Shown here piece by piece: positions 15,355 through 22,574 of a stretch of 31,942 bases of DNA. Position 1 is the stretch's first letter. Each line of letters opens with the position of its first letter. Position numbers and translations under genes: made by a program. The DNA is from CASQEL01 sp036655975. Lineage in GTDB: Bacteria > Desulfobacterota > Desulfovibrionia > Desulfovibrionales > Desulfovibrionaceae. The notes beneath the pieces were generated by a model. It was not told where the DNA came from. It did no database searches and worked only from the letters and a program-made list of their open reading frames with translations. Where the stretch lies: the NCBI GenBank assembly GCA_036655975.1, contig JAVVPD010000018.1, forward strand, positions 1 through 31,942, given 5' to 3'.

Positions 15355-16659
15355 TTATTCGAAAGCGGCAAATTCCGCGCGCGAACGGGTCACCTTGGCG
15401 ACAAAGTACCGCGTTTCCACCATCGGAAGGTGCTGCGTCAAGCGGGTATACACCTGCTCTGGGGTCAAGGTATTAATCATTTCAAAGGCTCTGTCCCGAT
15501 CTGCCGAAAAAATTCGCAAGAAACGGTTAGGCCCCATGTTATACGCTGCCACCGCACAGAATTCACGCGACTTTGTATCCCGTATTTCTGCAAGATGCCT
15601 GTTTAACAGCAAGTGCAGATACGCTGTCCCATAACGTATATTCGTTTCTGGATTTGACAAGTCCGCAAAGGAAACTCGCCCGGGATGCCCATACAAAAAA
15701 GTATGCACTTCACCGCCCGCCGTACTGGGCAACAATTGCATCAGGCCCATGGCTGAACGGTTACTCACGAGTACGGGGGCAAAATTGCTTTCATTATGAA
15801 TAATGGCATAGACCAAATCCAAACTGAGGCCAAAGCGTCTGGCCGCCTGCTCCACCAATACCTTATAGCGCCGCGCCCGGCTGAAGGTGTCCTGACTATC
15901 AAAGGGGCGCAAATTGGGCGACAGGGCCGCCTGACTGCGTAGCGCGGGCAAAGCCGCCAAAAGAGCCTGCTCAAGAGGGGCCGCCCGGCCCAGCGGCAAT
16001 ACCTGACATTCAGGGTCTACCCGCCGCAAGCTGGCATAACCCTGCTCTTTCCAGCGCAAAGGCCGCCCGTGGCTGTCGAGCGATTCCCCGTATTCGGCGG
16101 GCAACATGGTGGATAAAGCAGGGCTTTCCGGCGTACCGTCCATGGGCAGCAAGGGAATAAAATTATAATTTACTTCCACGCTTTCCAATGTTTTTGGCCC
16201 ATCCACCGTAGACAGGCTCACGCCCTCGTCCAAAAAAACGACAAGTTGTTGACGCCCCTGCCCCTCCGCTTGTGGGTCTTCTTCCGGAACAATCAATGGC
16301 GCAGACAAAGCCTGTATGGGGGAAACAGCCCTACGCACCGCATAGCCATTATCCGCCGTGAAGGAATGGGCCGCAGGTGCGGGCATGTCTGCCGCATGCA
16401 GCACAGCCACTGCGGTGCTCACCCTCCGGCGAATTTCCGGCCCTTCCCGCTGGGGAACAAAGCCCGCCAAAAGTCCCAACATCAACACCACCGCACACAG
16501 TGCGCCCAGCAGGGCCGGCAGCGCCGTGTATTTTCGACACAAGACCAGCCCCCGCGCATAGGCGGAGACGGCAATTGCTGCCCAAGGCACAAGCGCCGCA
16601 CAGAGATATGCTCCGAATTGCGCGCGCAGCGCCCCTATGGGGGTAAGGAGTTGTGACAT
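15355..16659 (-). CDS. MltC-like membrane-bound lytic transglycosylase
   Basis: A 434-residue protein. The C-terminal SLT domain has the catalytic Glu in YAIIHNESNF, then NRSAMGLMQLLPSTAGGEVH, PETNIRYGTAYLHLLL and CAVAAYNMGPNRFLR, closely matching MltC (family 1C). The enzyme cleaves peptidoglycan glycan strands, leaving 1,6-anhydro ends. The middle (about 75-260) matches the position of the MltC accessory domain. The N-terminus is odd: instead of a lipoprotein signal there are two hydrophobic segments (about residues 15-35 and 45-67), so it is anchored in the inner membrane. The Shine-Dalgarno (AAGGAT) is weak. It lies 76 bp upstream of the Skp-like gene. Confidence 0.88.
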   Translation of the reverse strand: MSQLLTPIGALRAQFGAYLCAALVPWAAIAVSAYARGLVLCRKYTALPALLGALCAVVLMLGLLAGFVPQREGPEIRRRVSTAVAVLHAADMPAPAAHSFTADNGYAVRRAVSPIQALSAPLIVPEEDPQAEGQGRQQLVVFLDEGVSLSTVDGPKTLESVEVNYNFIPLLPMDGTPESPALSTMLPAEYGESLDSHGRPLRWKEQGYASLRRVDPECQVLPLGRAAPLEQALLAALPALRSQAALSPNLRPFDSQDTFSRARRYKVLVEQAARRFGLSLDLVYAIIHNESNFAPVLVSNRSAMGLMQLLPSTAGGEVHTFLYGHPGRVSFADLSNPETNIRYGTAYLHLLLNRHLAEIRDTKSREFCAVAAYNMGPNRFLRIFSADRDRAFEMINTLTPEQVYTRLTQHLPMVETRYFVAKVTRSRAEFAAFE

Positions 16660-16721
16660 AGGTAACCAATCCTTGCCAAAATGTTACAAGCCCTACGCGC
16701 AAAGCGCAAGCCTACTATTTT

Positions 16722-16750
16722 TTGACAGTATCAGTGTCAGATACTGGTAT
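16722..16750 (+). promoter_or_regulatory. Palindrome overlapping a promoter-like TTGACA, upstream of the mltC-like gene
   Basis: CAGTATC (16726-16732) and GATACTG (16740-16746) form a 7-bp inverted repeat, nested with TGACA/TGTCA. The same DNA holds TTGACA (16722-16727) and, 17 bp on, TGGTAT on the plus strand, where no plus-strand gene follows. It may be an operator for the mltC-like gene on the minus strand or the start of an antisense/small RNA. Confidence 0.35.
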
Positions 16751-16790
16751 AGATTGATGATGCAAAAATCTTGCCAATCAATACACATAT

Positions 16791-16833
16791 AATAAAAAAC
16801 GCTATCTTTAACCGTGCATGGTCAAAGATAGCG
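16791..16833 (-). terminator. Rho-independent terminator after the YbjQ-like gene
   Basis: CGCTATCTTT (16800-16809) pairs with AAAGATAGCG (16824-16833), with ACC/GGT extending inward. On the minus strand the stem is followed by GTTTTTTATT. It lies 45 bp past the stop of the gene ending at 16878. Confidence 0.85.
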
Positions 16834-16877
16834 CCAAAAAGCCCTGTAATGAACCGTTTTATACCAAGCGTACTCTC

Positions 16878-17288
16878 TTATTGGGCAACAAATTGTTGCC
16901 CACGGGGCTGCTGTAACATTAAGGGAATATTGTCACGGTCTGCTGCGTCATATTCAAACATTACCGCAGTGCCGAAACACGAAAAATATTTACTGCCGTC
17001 AGGATGAAAAGCCACATTTTCGCAATAGCCCACAATGGCCTGTGCCCCCTTATTAATCGCGCGGGCCGCCATGCCGTAAAAAGCTTCTTCCGAGTCAAAA
17101 CCCCGGCAACACACCAAGCCCAGCACCTTCATAATTTGACGGCCTTCCACCTTATGTGTTGTTACCACGGGAAAACGCCCCGCTAAAAAAATCGCTTTGA
17201 CCTTTTCAGTGGTATCATTTTTTTTCACTTGTGCGTCATTTTTGCGGGTTTTTTTATCACCGCCTCCGAGCAGAAAAAGCATAGCCAA
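16878..17288 (-). CDS. YbjQ/UPF0145-like protein with basic N-terminal extension
   Basis: A 136-residue protein. From about residue 38 it follows the YbjQ (UPF0145) pattern: VVTTHKVEGRQIMKVLGLVCCRG, then AFYGMAARAINKGAQAIVGYCENVAF, and FGTAVMFEY near the end. These proteins form small homo-oligomers of unclear function, described as putative heavy-metal-binding. The first 32 residues are a Gly/Lys-rich, probably disordered leader (LGGGDKKTRKNDAQ). Strong Shine-Dalgarno AAGGAGG. It is transcribed alone, between a palindromic repeat region and a clear terminator. Confidence 0.7.
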   Translation of the reverse strand: MAMLFLLGGGDKKTRKNDAQVKKNDTTEKVKAIFLAGRFPVVTTHKVEGRQIMKVLGLVCCRGFDSEEAFYGMAARAINKGAQAIVGYCENVAFHPDGSKYFSCFGTAVMFEYDAADRDNIPLMLQQPRGQQFVAQ

Positions 17289-17376
17289 CCTCCTTGAGTC
17301 ACGGCAAAAGCCGTATGGTTAGCTTGCTACTTGCAAAAAAAGTGCCATAAAACTCGCACGCGCTACACCCCGCACT

Positions 17377-17422
17377 GTGCCCCACCTTGTGCCCCACGCT
17401 GGCGACGGGAACCGTCGCCAGC
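17377..17422. repeat. Tandem 9-mer plus perfect 11-bp palindrome (REP-like element)
   Basis: GTGCCCCAC occurs twice (17377-17385 and 17389-17397), followed by GCTGGCGACGG (17398-17408), GAA, and its exact complement CCGTCGCCAGC (17412-17422). It can fold as a very stable hairpin. The stretch 17289-17631 holds no supported gene: besides this it has the 55-mer repeat, two further weak hairpins (TGTCA/TGACA; GCAA/TTGC) and 100 N. Confidence 0.7.
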
Positions 17423-17466
17423 ACCCGCGATGTCAGGCATTTGACATAGCAACGATTGAATATTGC
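17412..17466 (+). repeat. 55-bp sequence, left copy, ending at the N gap
   Basis: Identical over all 55 bases to 17567-17621. Its end coincides exactly with the first N. It begins at the right arm of the palindrome (CCGTCGCCAGC) and contains TGTCAGGCATTTGACA. The exact 55-base length and the flush boundaries point to a k=55 de Bruijn-graph contig overlap left in by scaffolding. Confidence 0.9.
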
Positions 17467-17566
17467 NNNNNNNNNNNNNNNNNNNNNNNNNNNNNNNNNN
17501 NNNNNNNNNNNNNNNNNNNNNNNNNNNNNNNNNNNNNNNNNNNNNNNNNNNNNNNNNNNNNNNNNN
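17467..17566. other. 100-N scaffold gap
   Basis: One hundred unresolved bases, a conventional placeholder length. It is flanked by identical 55-mers. The true gap could be zero, with the two copies being one, or could hide a longer repeat. Confidence 0.95.
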
Positions 17567-17621
17567 CCGTCGCCAGCACCCGCGATGTCAGGCATTTGAC
17601 ATAGCAACGATTGAATATTGC
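17567..17621 (+). repeat. 55-bp sequence, right copy, starting at the N gap
   Basis: An exact copy of 17412-17466, starting at the first base after the N run. It ends 10 bp from the stop of the HAD phosphatase gene. Confidence 0.9.
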
Positions 17622-17631
17622 AAACGTCACA

Positions 17632-18273
17632 CTAGGTACGCATTAGGTTGGCAATCCACGCATTCAAGCCTGTCAGGTCTTCCCCCCATCCGCCAGAACA
17701 GCCGCGCACTTCTTCACCCCGTCCGTAAAACAGGGTACCCACACTTTCCGCCGCCTGCATGTCTGTGGGGGCGTCTCCCACCATCAGCGTTTTTTCTGGA
17801 TCAAAATGCCCTTCATGCACAATTTTCTGTAGCAATTTTGCTTTGCTTGGCGGTGAACCCCATATGCCGTCAAAATACCTATCCAGCCCACGACCGCGCA
17901 AAATTACCGTCAATTCCTCATGCGGTGCGCCCGAACACACATACAGGGGCAAGCGCCCCTTCCACCTGTCCAGCACCTCTTGGACACCCGGCACCAGTTC
18001 ACAACGGCAGACCTCTTCAAAGGCCAATTGTGCGTAACGCTCGCCCCAATCCTTGAGTTCCTCGGGCGTGATATCCCTGTCCAGCACTTCGCGGAAAAAC
18101 CACTCAAATTTTTTGTAGCGGCTCACCCCACCGTGTACCTTATGGTACATCAACATACGGTCGCGGGCTTCGGCCCCGTAAGGTTCGGCCATGCGCCCAA
18201 AAGCGCGCGTTTTTACCGGAACGCTTTCCAGAATAACCCCGTCACAATCAAAAACCAGACATTCAAGTGCCAT
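17632..18273 (-). CDS. HAD-superfamily (subfamily IA) sugar-phosphate phosphatase
   Basis: A 213-residue protein starting MALECLVFDCDGVILES. All HAD motifs are present: nucleophile in DCDGV (Asp9, with Asp11), motif II Ser in VCSGAP, motif III Lys in PPSKAKLL, and motif IV VGDAPTDMQAA. A helical cap follows motif I, as in subfamily IA. The ATG at 18273 lies one base after the stop of the upstream dehydrogenase, so translation is coupled. In this operon it would remove a phosphate from a sugar or sugar-acid intermediate, the step done by KdsC in Kdo synthesis, but the substrate is unknown. Confidence 0.9.
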   Translation of the reverse strand: MALECLVFDCDGVILESVPVKTRAFGRMAEPYGAEARDRMLMYHKVHGGVSRYKKFEWFFREVLDRDITPEELKDWGERYAQLAFEEVCRCELVPGVQEVLDRWKGRLPLYVCSGAPHEELTVILRGRGLDRYFDGIWGSPPSKAKLLQKIVHEGHFDPEKTLMVGDAPTDMQAAESVGTLFYGRGEEVRGCSGGWGEDLTGLNAWIANLMRT

Positions 18274-18274
18274 G

Positions 18275-19180
18275 CTAGTTATCCAATGCGCCCAGCAGGT
18301 TTTTAATCGTGTCCACTTCCTGCCCAATCCGCGCTTCCACCGCGTACGAACCCACATGCGGGGTCAGCAGTGCCGTGTCCACATGGGTCAAGGCCCCCAC
18401 ATAGGGCTCTTTCACAAAAGTGTCTATTGCTGCGCCCGCTAAATGCCCAGATTGCAACAGCTCTGCCAGCACCCCTTCGTCTACAAGGCCACCACGGGCC
18501 GCATTCACTAGCCGTGCGCCCTTGGGCATCATCCGCAAATGCGTACCGTCCAAAAGCACGGAGCCATCTTGGGGCTTGGGGCAGTGCAGGGTGATGATAT
18601 CCGCCCACGCCAGCAATTCCGGCAAACTTTTACGCAGCGTCGTGGTGTCTTCCGCCACGGGATCGGCAAAAGCCACCTCAGCCCCGAAAGCAAGACACAA
18701 ACGCGCCACGGCCCGCCCGATACGCCCAAATCCCACAATGCCCACCTTCTTGCCCATGAGCAGGCTTCCCATACGCTTTTTCCACACGCCCGCGCGCACT
18801 TCCCGATCCATACGGCTCACATGGCGCAGCAAGTCCAGCATCATCCCCAGCGTGATTTCCGCTACCGCCTGCGTGGGGCCGTCTGGGGTATTACACAGCG
18901 CAATCCCCTTTTCCCGGGCGGCGTCTATGTCTACACTGTCCATGCCCGTACCGCAGCGCGAAATAACCTTTAATTGTGGCAAAGCGTCCATAACCCGACG
19001 CGTCAAAGGCTCGGTGCCTGCCGCAACCCCTACGCAACCGTCCAGCAGGGCAATGGCCTCATCTTCGGTCAAAGCCCGACCTGTTTCATTAAAAACAAAG
19101 TCTACACCGCGCTTACGCAATAAATTCAACGGTTCTTCACTAAATTTGGCAAAACTTGAAGTTGTAATCGCAATTTTCAT
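18275..19180 (-). CDS. D-2-hydroxyacid dehydrogenase (phosphoglycerate dehydrogenase-like)
   Basis: A 301-residue NAD-dependent enzyme. The start MKIAITTSSF at 19180 overlaps the stop of the upstream acyltransferase (ATGA), so the pair is translationally coupled. The catalytic Arg is in VISRCGTGMDSVD, the nucleotide fold in GKKVGIVGFGRIGRAVARL, the Glu in DTFVKEPY and the His in LLTPHVGS; the triad is complete. It has no C-terminal ACT domain, so it is shorter than SerA. It oxidises or reduces a 2-hydroxy acid. Given its partners the substrate may be a sugar acid or glycerate derivative used by the divergent aldolase operon; this is inferred. Confidence 0.9.
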   Translation of the reverse strand: MKIAITTSSFAKFSEEPLNLLRKRGVDFVFNETGRALTEDEAIALLDGCVGVAAGTEPLTRRVMDALPQLKVISRCGTGMDSVDIDAAREKGIALCNTPDGPTQAVAEITLGMMLDLLRHVSRMDREVRAGVWKKRMGSLLMGKKVGIVGFGRIGRAVARLCLAFGAEVAFADPVAEDTTTLRKSLPELLAWADIITLHCPKPQDGSVLLDGTHLRMMPKGARLVNAARGGLVDEGVLAELLQSGHLAGAAIDTFVKEPYVGALTHVDTALLTPHVGSYAVEARIGQEVDTIKNLLGALDN

Positions 19181-19776
19181 ACCACATCCTTTGGAGTTCT
19201 TTTTCCAATACTTTGTGCGGGCACCCCAGCAACAATAGTATACGGTGCCACGTCCTTGGTAACAACGGCACCCGCACCGACAATAGCCCCCTGCCCGATG
19301 TGGACATTGGGGGTGATAGTACAATTAGCCGCAATCCAGACATCATCATCAATAATCACTTCGCCGTATTCGTGCCCTTGAAACATAATGGGAATATCGA
19401 TCCGGTCAAAGCGATGGTTAGCCGCGCGAATTACCGTATGCGGCCCCACAGCCACATGCGCGCCCATGACAATGCGCCCGCCGTCAGCGCTGAGATGTAC
19501 GTTGGGAGAACACGCGCTATGGCGCCCCATTTCTAGGCTCCCGCCGCTGGCGGTAAGATGGCAGGCACTGCCGATACGCACCCCCTCCGCAAGGCTGATC
19601 TGCCCGCAGTTCAAAAAAAACACATGGGGGGCAATGCGGGCAAAGCCGCAAGCACGAAACAGCGGTTTATAGGCCATATAGCGCATAAACACCCCCAATG
19701 GGGTGGGAATCCAAGCGAACAGGCAAAGCCAACATTCTTCTGCTATGGATTTGAGGCGTTGCGTGAAGCCTTGCAT
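19177..19776 (-). CDS. Left-handed beta-helix acyltransferase (hexapeptide repeat)
   Basis: A 199-residue protein. After a short hydrophobic N-terminus (about residues 15-35) it has imperfect hexapeptide turns from about residue 60 (ISLAEGVRIGSACHLTA, VIIDDDVWIAANCTITPNVHIGQGAIVGAGAVVTKDV, IVAGVPAQSIGKR). The last segment is the standard coenzyme-A-binding end of WcaF/NodL-type O-acetyltransferases. His in RAANHRFDR is a likely catalytic residue. It is first in an operon with the dehydrogenase and HAD phosphatase. It probably acetylates a surface sugar. Confidence 0.9.
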   Translation of the reverse strand: MQGFTQRLKSIAEECWLCLFAWIPTPLGVFMRYMAYKPLFRACGFARIAPHVFFLNCGQISLAEGVRIGSACHLTASGGSLEMGRHSACSPNVHLSADGGRIVMGAHVAVGPHTVIRAANHRFDRIDIPIMFQGHEYGEVIIDDDVWIAANCTITPNVHIGQGAIVGAGAVVTKDVAPYTIVAGVPAQSIGKRTPKDVV

Positions 19777-19817
19777 GGGGGCACCGTCCGGTTACAGCGA
19801 GTAAAAACGTGTGTCAC

Positions 19818-19845
19818 AGCATAAAGAAAATCGCTAAAAAGTCAA
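19818..19845 (-). promoter_or_regulatory. Promoter of the acyltransferase-dehydrogenase-HAD operon
   Basis: On the minus strand, TTGACT (19845-19840) and TATGCT (19823-19818) are 16 bp apart, about 42 bp upstream of the acyltransferase ATG. It is back to back with the promoter at 19914-19942. Confidence 0.55.
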
Positions 19846-19913
19846 AAGCATGAAAGGGAGAAGGGAGGGACAAAGAAGGCGAAAAAGTTGGGAATTTGTG
19901 ACCGCCTCACGTC

Positions 19914-19942
19914 TTGCACCTTTTTAGCGCTGCGCGTATAGT
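19914..19942 (+). promoter_or_regulatory. Promoter of the aldolase-epimerase-cytidylyltransferase operon
   Basis: TTGCAC (19914-19919) and TATAGT (19937-19942) are exactly 17 bp apart, 54 bp before the aldolase ATG. A near-palindrome TGTGA-CCGCC-TCACG overlaps its upstream edge. Confidence 0.65.
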
Positions 19943-19995
19943 TGCGGCTTCATTTTTATCTCTAAGCAGACTACGGTGGAGAGGCCGTTCTGACA

Positions 19996-20754
19996 ATGAA
20001 AACAGTACGTGATATCCGCGCGCTCATGGCCCAAGACCGCGCAACCGTTGGCACATGGCTGCAATTGCCTTCGCCCGATGTGGCAGAACTCATGGCCCGC
20101 GCGGGCTATGATTGGGTTGCGGTGGACATGGAACACGGCGCGTTTGGGCGCACCGGCCTGCCCGAAATTTTCCGGGCCATTGAATGCGGTGGCGCGGCCC
20201 CCTTCGCGCGTCTGCCCGAAGCCACCAAAACGCACATCAAGTCTGCGCTGGAAGCGGGCGCACAGGGGCTGATCTTTCCCATGATCGAAAGCCGTGCCCA
20301 ATTGGACGCCGCCATCAACTGGTCGCTGTATCCCGCCCACGGCGGCGAACGCGGGGTGGGCTATTGCCGTGCCAACGTATTCGGTAAAGACTTTGACACC
20401 TACATGGGCGGCATTTCCAAAGACTTGTTCTTGGTAGCGCAGATCGAGCATATCCGCGCGGTGGAAAATCTGGACGCTATTTTGAGCCACCCGCGCCTCG
20501 ACGCGATTATGGTTGGCCCCTACGATTTGTCGGGTTCCATGGGCCTTACAGCGCAATTTGACCATCCCCAATTTATCGCCGCCATGCAGCGTATCAACGC
20601 CGCCTGCAAAAAACACAAGGCGGTCATGGGCCTACACATTGTCCAGCCTGACCCCGCCGCCCTTGCCGCACGCATTGCCGAGGGCTGCCGTTTTATCGCC
20701 TACGGCATTGACGCGACCTTCTTGTGGCTGGGCGCAGAACGCCCCCAACACTAA
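19996..20754 (+). CDS. HpcH/HpaI-family class II pyruvate aldolase
   Basis: A 252-residue TIM-barrel aldolase. Family motifs: GTWLQLPSPDVAELMARAGYDWVAVDMEHG (with the catalytic His), PFARLPEATKTHIKSALEAGAQGLIFPMIES (with the Arg that binds pyruvate), metal-ligand Glu in AQIEH, and Asp in VGPYDLSGSMG. Such enzymes reversibly add pyruvate to an aldehyde, giving 4-hydroxy-2-keto acids, or cleave 2-keto-3-deoxy sugar acids. It is first in an operon with a sugar epimerase and a KdsB-like enzyme, so a biosynthetic role making a 2-keto-3-deoxy sugar acid is attractive. The exact aldehyde is unknown. Confidence 0.92.
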   Translation: MKTVRDIRALMAQDRATVGTWLQLPSPDVAELMARAGYDWVAVDMEHGAFGRTGLPEIFRAIECGGAAPFARLPEATKTHIKSALEAGAQGLIFPMIESRAQLDAAINWSLYPAHGGERGVGYCRANVFGKDFDTYMGGISKDLFLVAQIEHIRAVENLDAILSHPRLDAIMVGPYDLSGSMGLTAQFDHPQFIAAMQRINAACKKHKAVMGLHIVQPDPAALAARIAEGCRFIAYGIDATFLWLGAERPQH

Positions 20755-20783
20755 ACCCCTGTTTATAACCAAGGAAATACGCT

Positions 20784-21701
20784 GTGAAGATTACCGTTTT
20801 TGGCGGAGCGGGCTTTTTAGGCTCCCATATATGTGACAAACTTTCCGAGGCCGGGCATCAGGTGACTATTGTAGACCTTAACCCTTCGCCCTTTTTGCGC
20901 GACGACCAAACCATGCTTGTGGGCAATCTGCTGGACGAAGAAAACGTACGCAAAGCCGTAGACGGTGCGGATGTGGTCTTCAATTACGCGGGCATTGCCG
21001 ACATTGGCGAAGCCAACCGCCGCCCCATCGACACCGCCCGCGTCAATGTGCTCGGCAATGTTATCCTGCTGGAAGCCTGCCGCTTGGCGGGGGTGCAACG
21101 CTATATCTTTGCCAGTTCGCTGTATGTATACGGAAAATCTGGCGGCTTTTACCGCTGTAGCAAGCAGTCCTGCGAATTATATATTGAAAATTATCAGGCC
21201 ATGCACAATTTGCCCTACACCATTTTGCGTTACGGGTCGCTGTACGGCCCCCGCGCGGACTGTCGCAACGCTATCCAACGCTTTGTGACCGAGGCCATTG
21301 AAAACGGCACCATCACCTATTATGGCGCGCCCACAGCCCTGCGCGAATACGTGCATGTGGAAGACGCCGCCCTGTCTACCCTGAGCGTGCTGGAGCCGGA
21401 ATTTGAAAATACCAACATTGTCATCGCGGGCAATCAGCCCATGCGGGTGGGCGATCTGTTCAAAATGATCGGCGAAATGCTGGGCAAGGAATTAACCATT
21501 AATTGTCAGGAAGACCCCAACAGCGGGCACTATCAGATCACCCCCTATGCCTTCATGCCCAAAGTGGGTAAAAAGCTCACGCCCCCGCTGACTGTAGACC
21601 TTGGGCAGGGCGTATTACGCGTTATGGAAGACGTGCACCGCCATTTACACCCTGATATGAACGAAATGGGCGGCTACCTGCTCAATACTGATGAAGCTTA
21701 A
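20784..21701 (+). CDS. NAD-dependent epimerase/dehydratase (extended SDR)
   Basis: A 305-residue protein with a GTG start preceded by AAGGAAA. The N-terminal nucleotide motif is FGGAGFLGSH; the active site has Ser in FASSLYVYG and YRCSK (Tyr-x3-Lys). The C-terminal half carries the sugar-nucleotide segment (RYGSLYGPRAD, then ALREYVHVEDAA). Such enzymes epimerise, reduce or dehydrate sugar nucleotides. It lies 29 bp downstream of the aldolase and 18 bp before the cytidylyltransferase, so it is probably in one transcript. The substrate could be a nucleotide sugar or a free sugar acid; the sequence does not tell. Confidence 0.92.
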   Translation: MKITVFGGAGFLGSHICDKLSEAGHQVTIVDLNPSPFLRDDQTMLVGNLLDEENVRKAVDGADVVFNYAGIADIGEANRRPIDTARVNVLGNVILLEACRLAGVQRYIFASSLYVYGKSGGFYRCSKQSCELYIENYQAMHNLPYTILRYGSLYGPRADCRNAIQRFVTEAIENGTITYYGAPTALREYVHVEDAALSTLSVLEPEFENTNIVIAGNQPMRVGDLFKMIGEMLGKELTINCQEDPNSGHYQITPYAFMPKVGKKLTPPLTVDLGQGVLRVMEDVHRHLHPDMNEMGGYLLNTDEA

Positions 21702-21719
21702 AACATACAAGGACAACAT

Positions 21720-22490
21720 ATGAATATTATTGCTATTATTCCCGCCCGCATGGGTTCGTCCCGCTATCCCGGCAAACCTCTGGCGCTGATCCACAATATC
21801 CCCATGGTGGGGCATGTGGCCTTCCGCACCGCCATGGCAAAATGTTTGTCCGCCACCTATGTGGCTACCTGTGACGACATTGTGATGAACTATTGCAAGG
21901 ACGCAGGCCTCAAAGCCGTGATGACCGGCGACCACCACGTGCGCTGCACCACCCGTACCGCTGAAGCCATGCTCAAAATTGAAGCAATGACCGGTCAGAA
22001 GGCCGACATCGTGGTCATGGTGCAGGGCGACGAACCTATGGTTACACCCGACATGATCGACGCCGCCATTCAGCCCATGCTGCATGATCCCAGCATCAAC
22101 GTGGTGAACCTGATGGCAGAAATGCACACGCTGGAAGAATTTGAAGACCCTAACGAAGTCAAGGTCGTCATCGACCTGAACAGCGATGCCCTGTATTTTT
22201 CGCGCGAACCCGTGCCCTCGCGCAAAAAAGGCTCGGACATTGTCCCCATGCGGAAACAGGTATGCATCATTCCCTTCCGCCGTGAATATTTGCTGCGCTT
22301 CAACGCCCTGCCCGAAACCCCGTTGGAAATATATGAATCCGTAGACATGATGCGGGTGCTTGAGCACGGCGAAAAAGTCCGTATGGTTCCCACCGACAAA
22401 AACACCTTGAGCGTAGACACCCCCGAAGATCTGTGCCGTGTGGTAACCATGATGCAGGCTGATCCCCTGATGCAAAGCTACAAAAAATAA
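21720..22490 (+). CDS. KdsB-like CMP-sugar-acid cytidylyltransferase (paralogue)
   Basis: A 256-residue protein with KdsB architecture: IPARMGSSRYPGKPLA (CTP loop), VMVQGDEPMVTPDMI, EVKVVIDLNSDALYFSREPVPS, YESVDMMRVLEHGEKV, and SVDTPEDLCRV. KdsB couples CTP to Kdo. It departs from typical KdsB where the sugar acid binds: the usual H-x-S-G-T-D-R segment is HHVRCTTRT, and the usual HxGIYAYR segment is VCIIPFRREY. So a substrate other than Kdo is likely. ATG follows AAGGAC. It is third in the aldolase-epimerase operon. Confidence 0.9.
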   Translation: MNIIAIIPARMGSSRYPGKPLALIHNIPMVGHVAFRTAMAKCLSATYVATCDDIVMNYCKDAGLKAVMTGDHHVRCTTRTAEAMLKIEAMTGQKADIVVMVQGDEPMVTPDMIDAAIQPMLHDPSINVVNLMAEMHTLEEFEDPNEVKVVIDLNSDALYFSREPVPSRKKGSDIVPMRKQVCIIPFRREYLLRFNALPETPLEIYESVDMMRVLEHGEKVRMVPTDKNTLSVDTPEDLCRVVTMMQADPLMQSYKK

Positions 22491-22501
22491 AAATCCTTCA
22501 C

Positions 22502-22539
22502 CTGCGGACGCTGTTGCCCCCCTGCGCCGGCGTCCGCAG
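22502..22539 (+). terminator. 10-bp GC-rich hairpin after the cytidylyltransferase
   Basis: CTGCGGACGC (22502-22511) pairs exactly with GCGTCCGCAG (22530-22539), starting 12 bp past the stop. There is no T-run after it, so it may be a weak or Rho-assisted terminator between this operon and the hcpR-like gene. Confidence 0.5.
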
Positions 22540-22574
22540 CTTGCCACCCCTCCCGCGCCCTGCTATCCTCACCC

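Noticed and set aside
17299..17460. Minus-strand ORF with a repeated VGHKVGH peptide
   Set aside because: The peptide comes from the GTGCCCCAC direct repeat; the frame runs through the hairpin and the N gap and has no ribosome binding site.
17412..17621. CRISPR array suggested by repeated 55-mers ending GATTGAATATTGC
   Set aside because: Only two copies, both flush with an N run, no spacers of regular size and no cas genes; the 55-base contig overlap explains it better.
19904..19919. HcpR/Crp box near TTGTGACCGCCTCACG upstream of the aldolase operon
   Set aside because: The spacing between half-sites is 5 instead of 6 and one half-site is mismatched.
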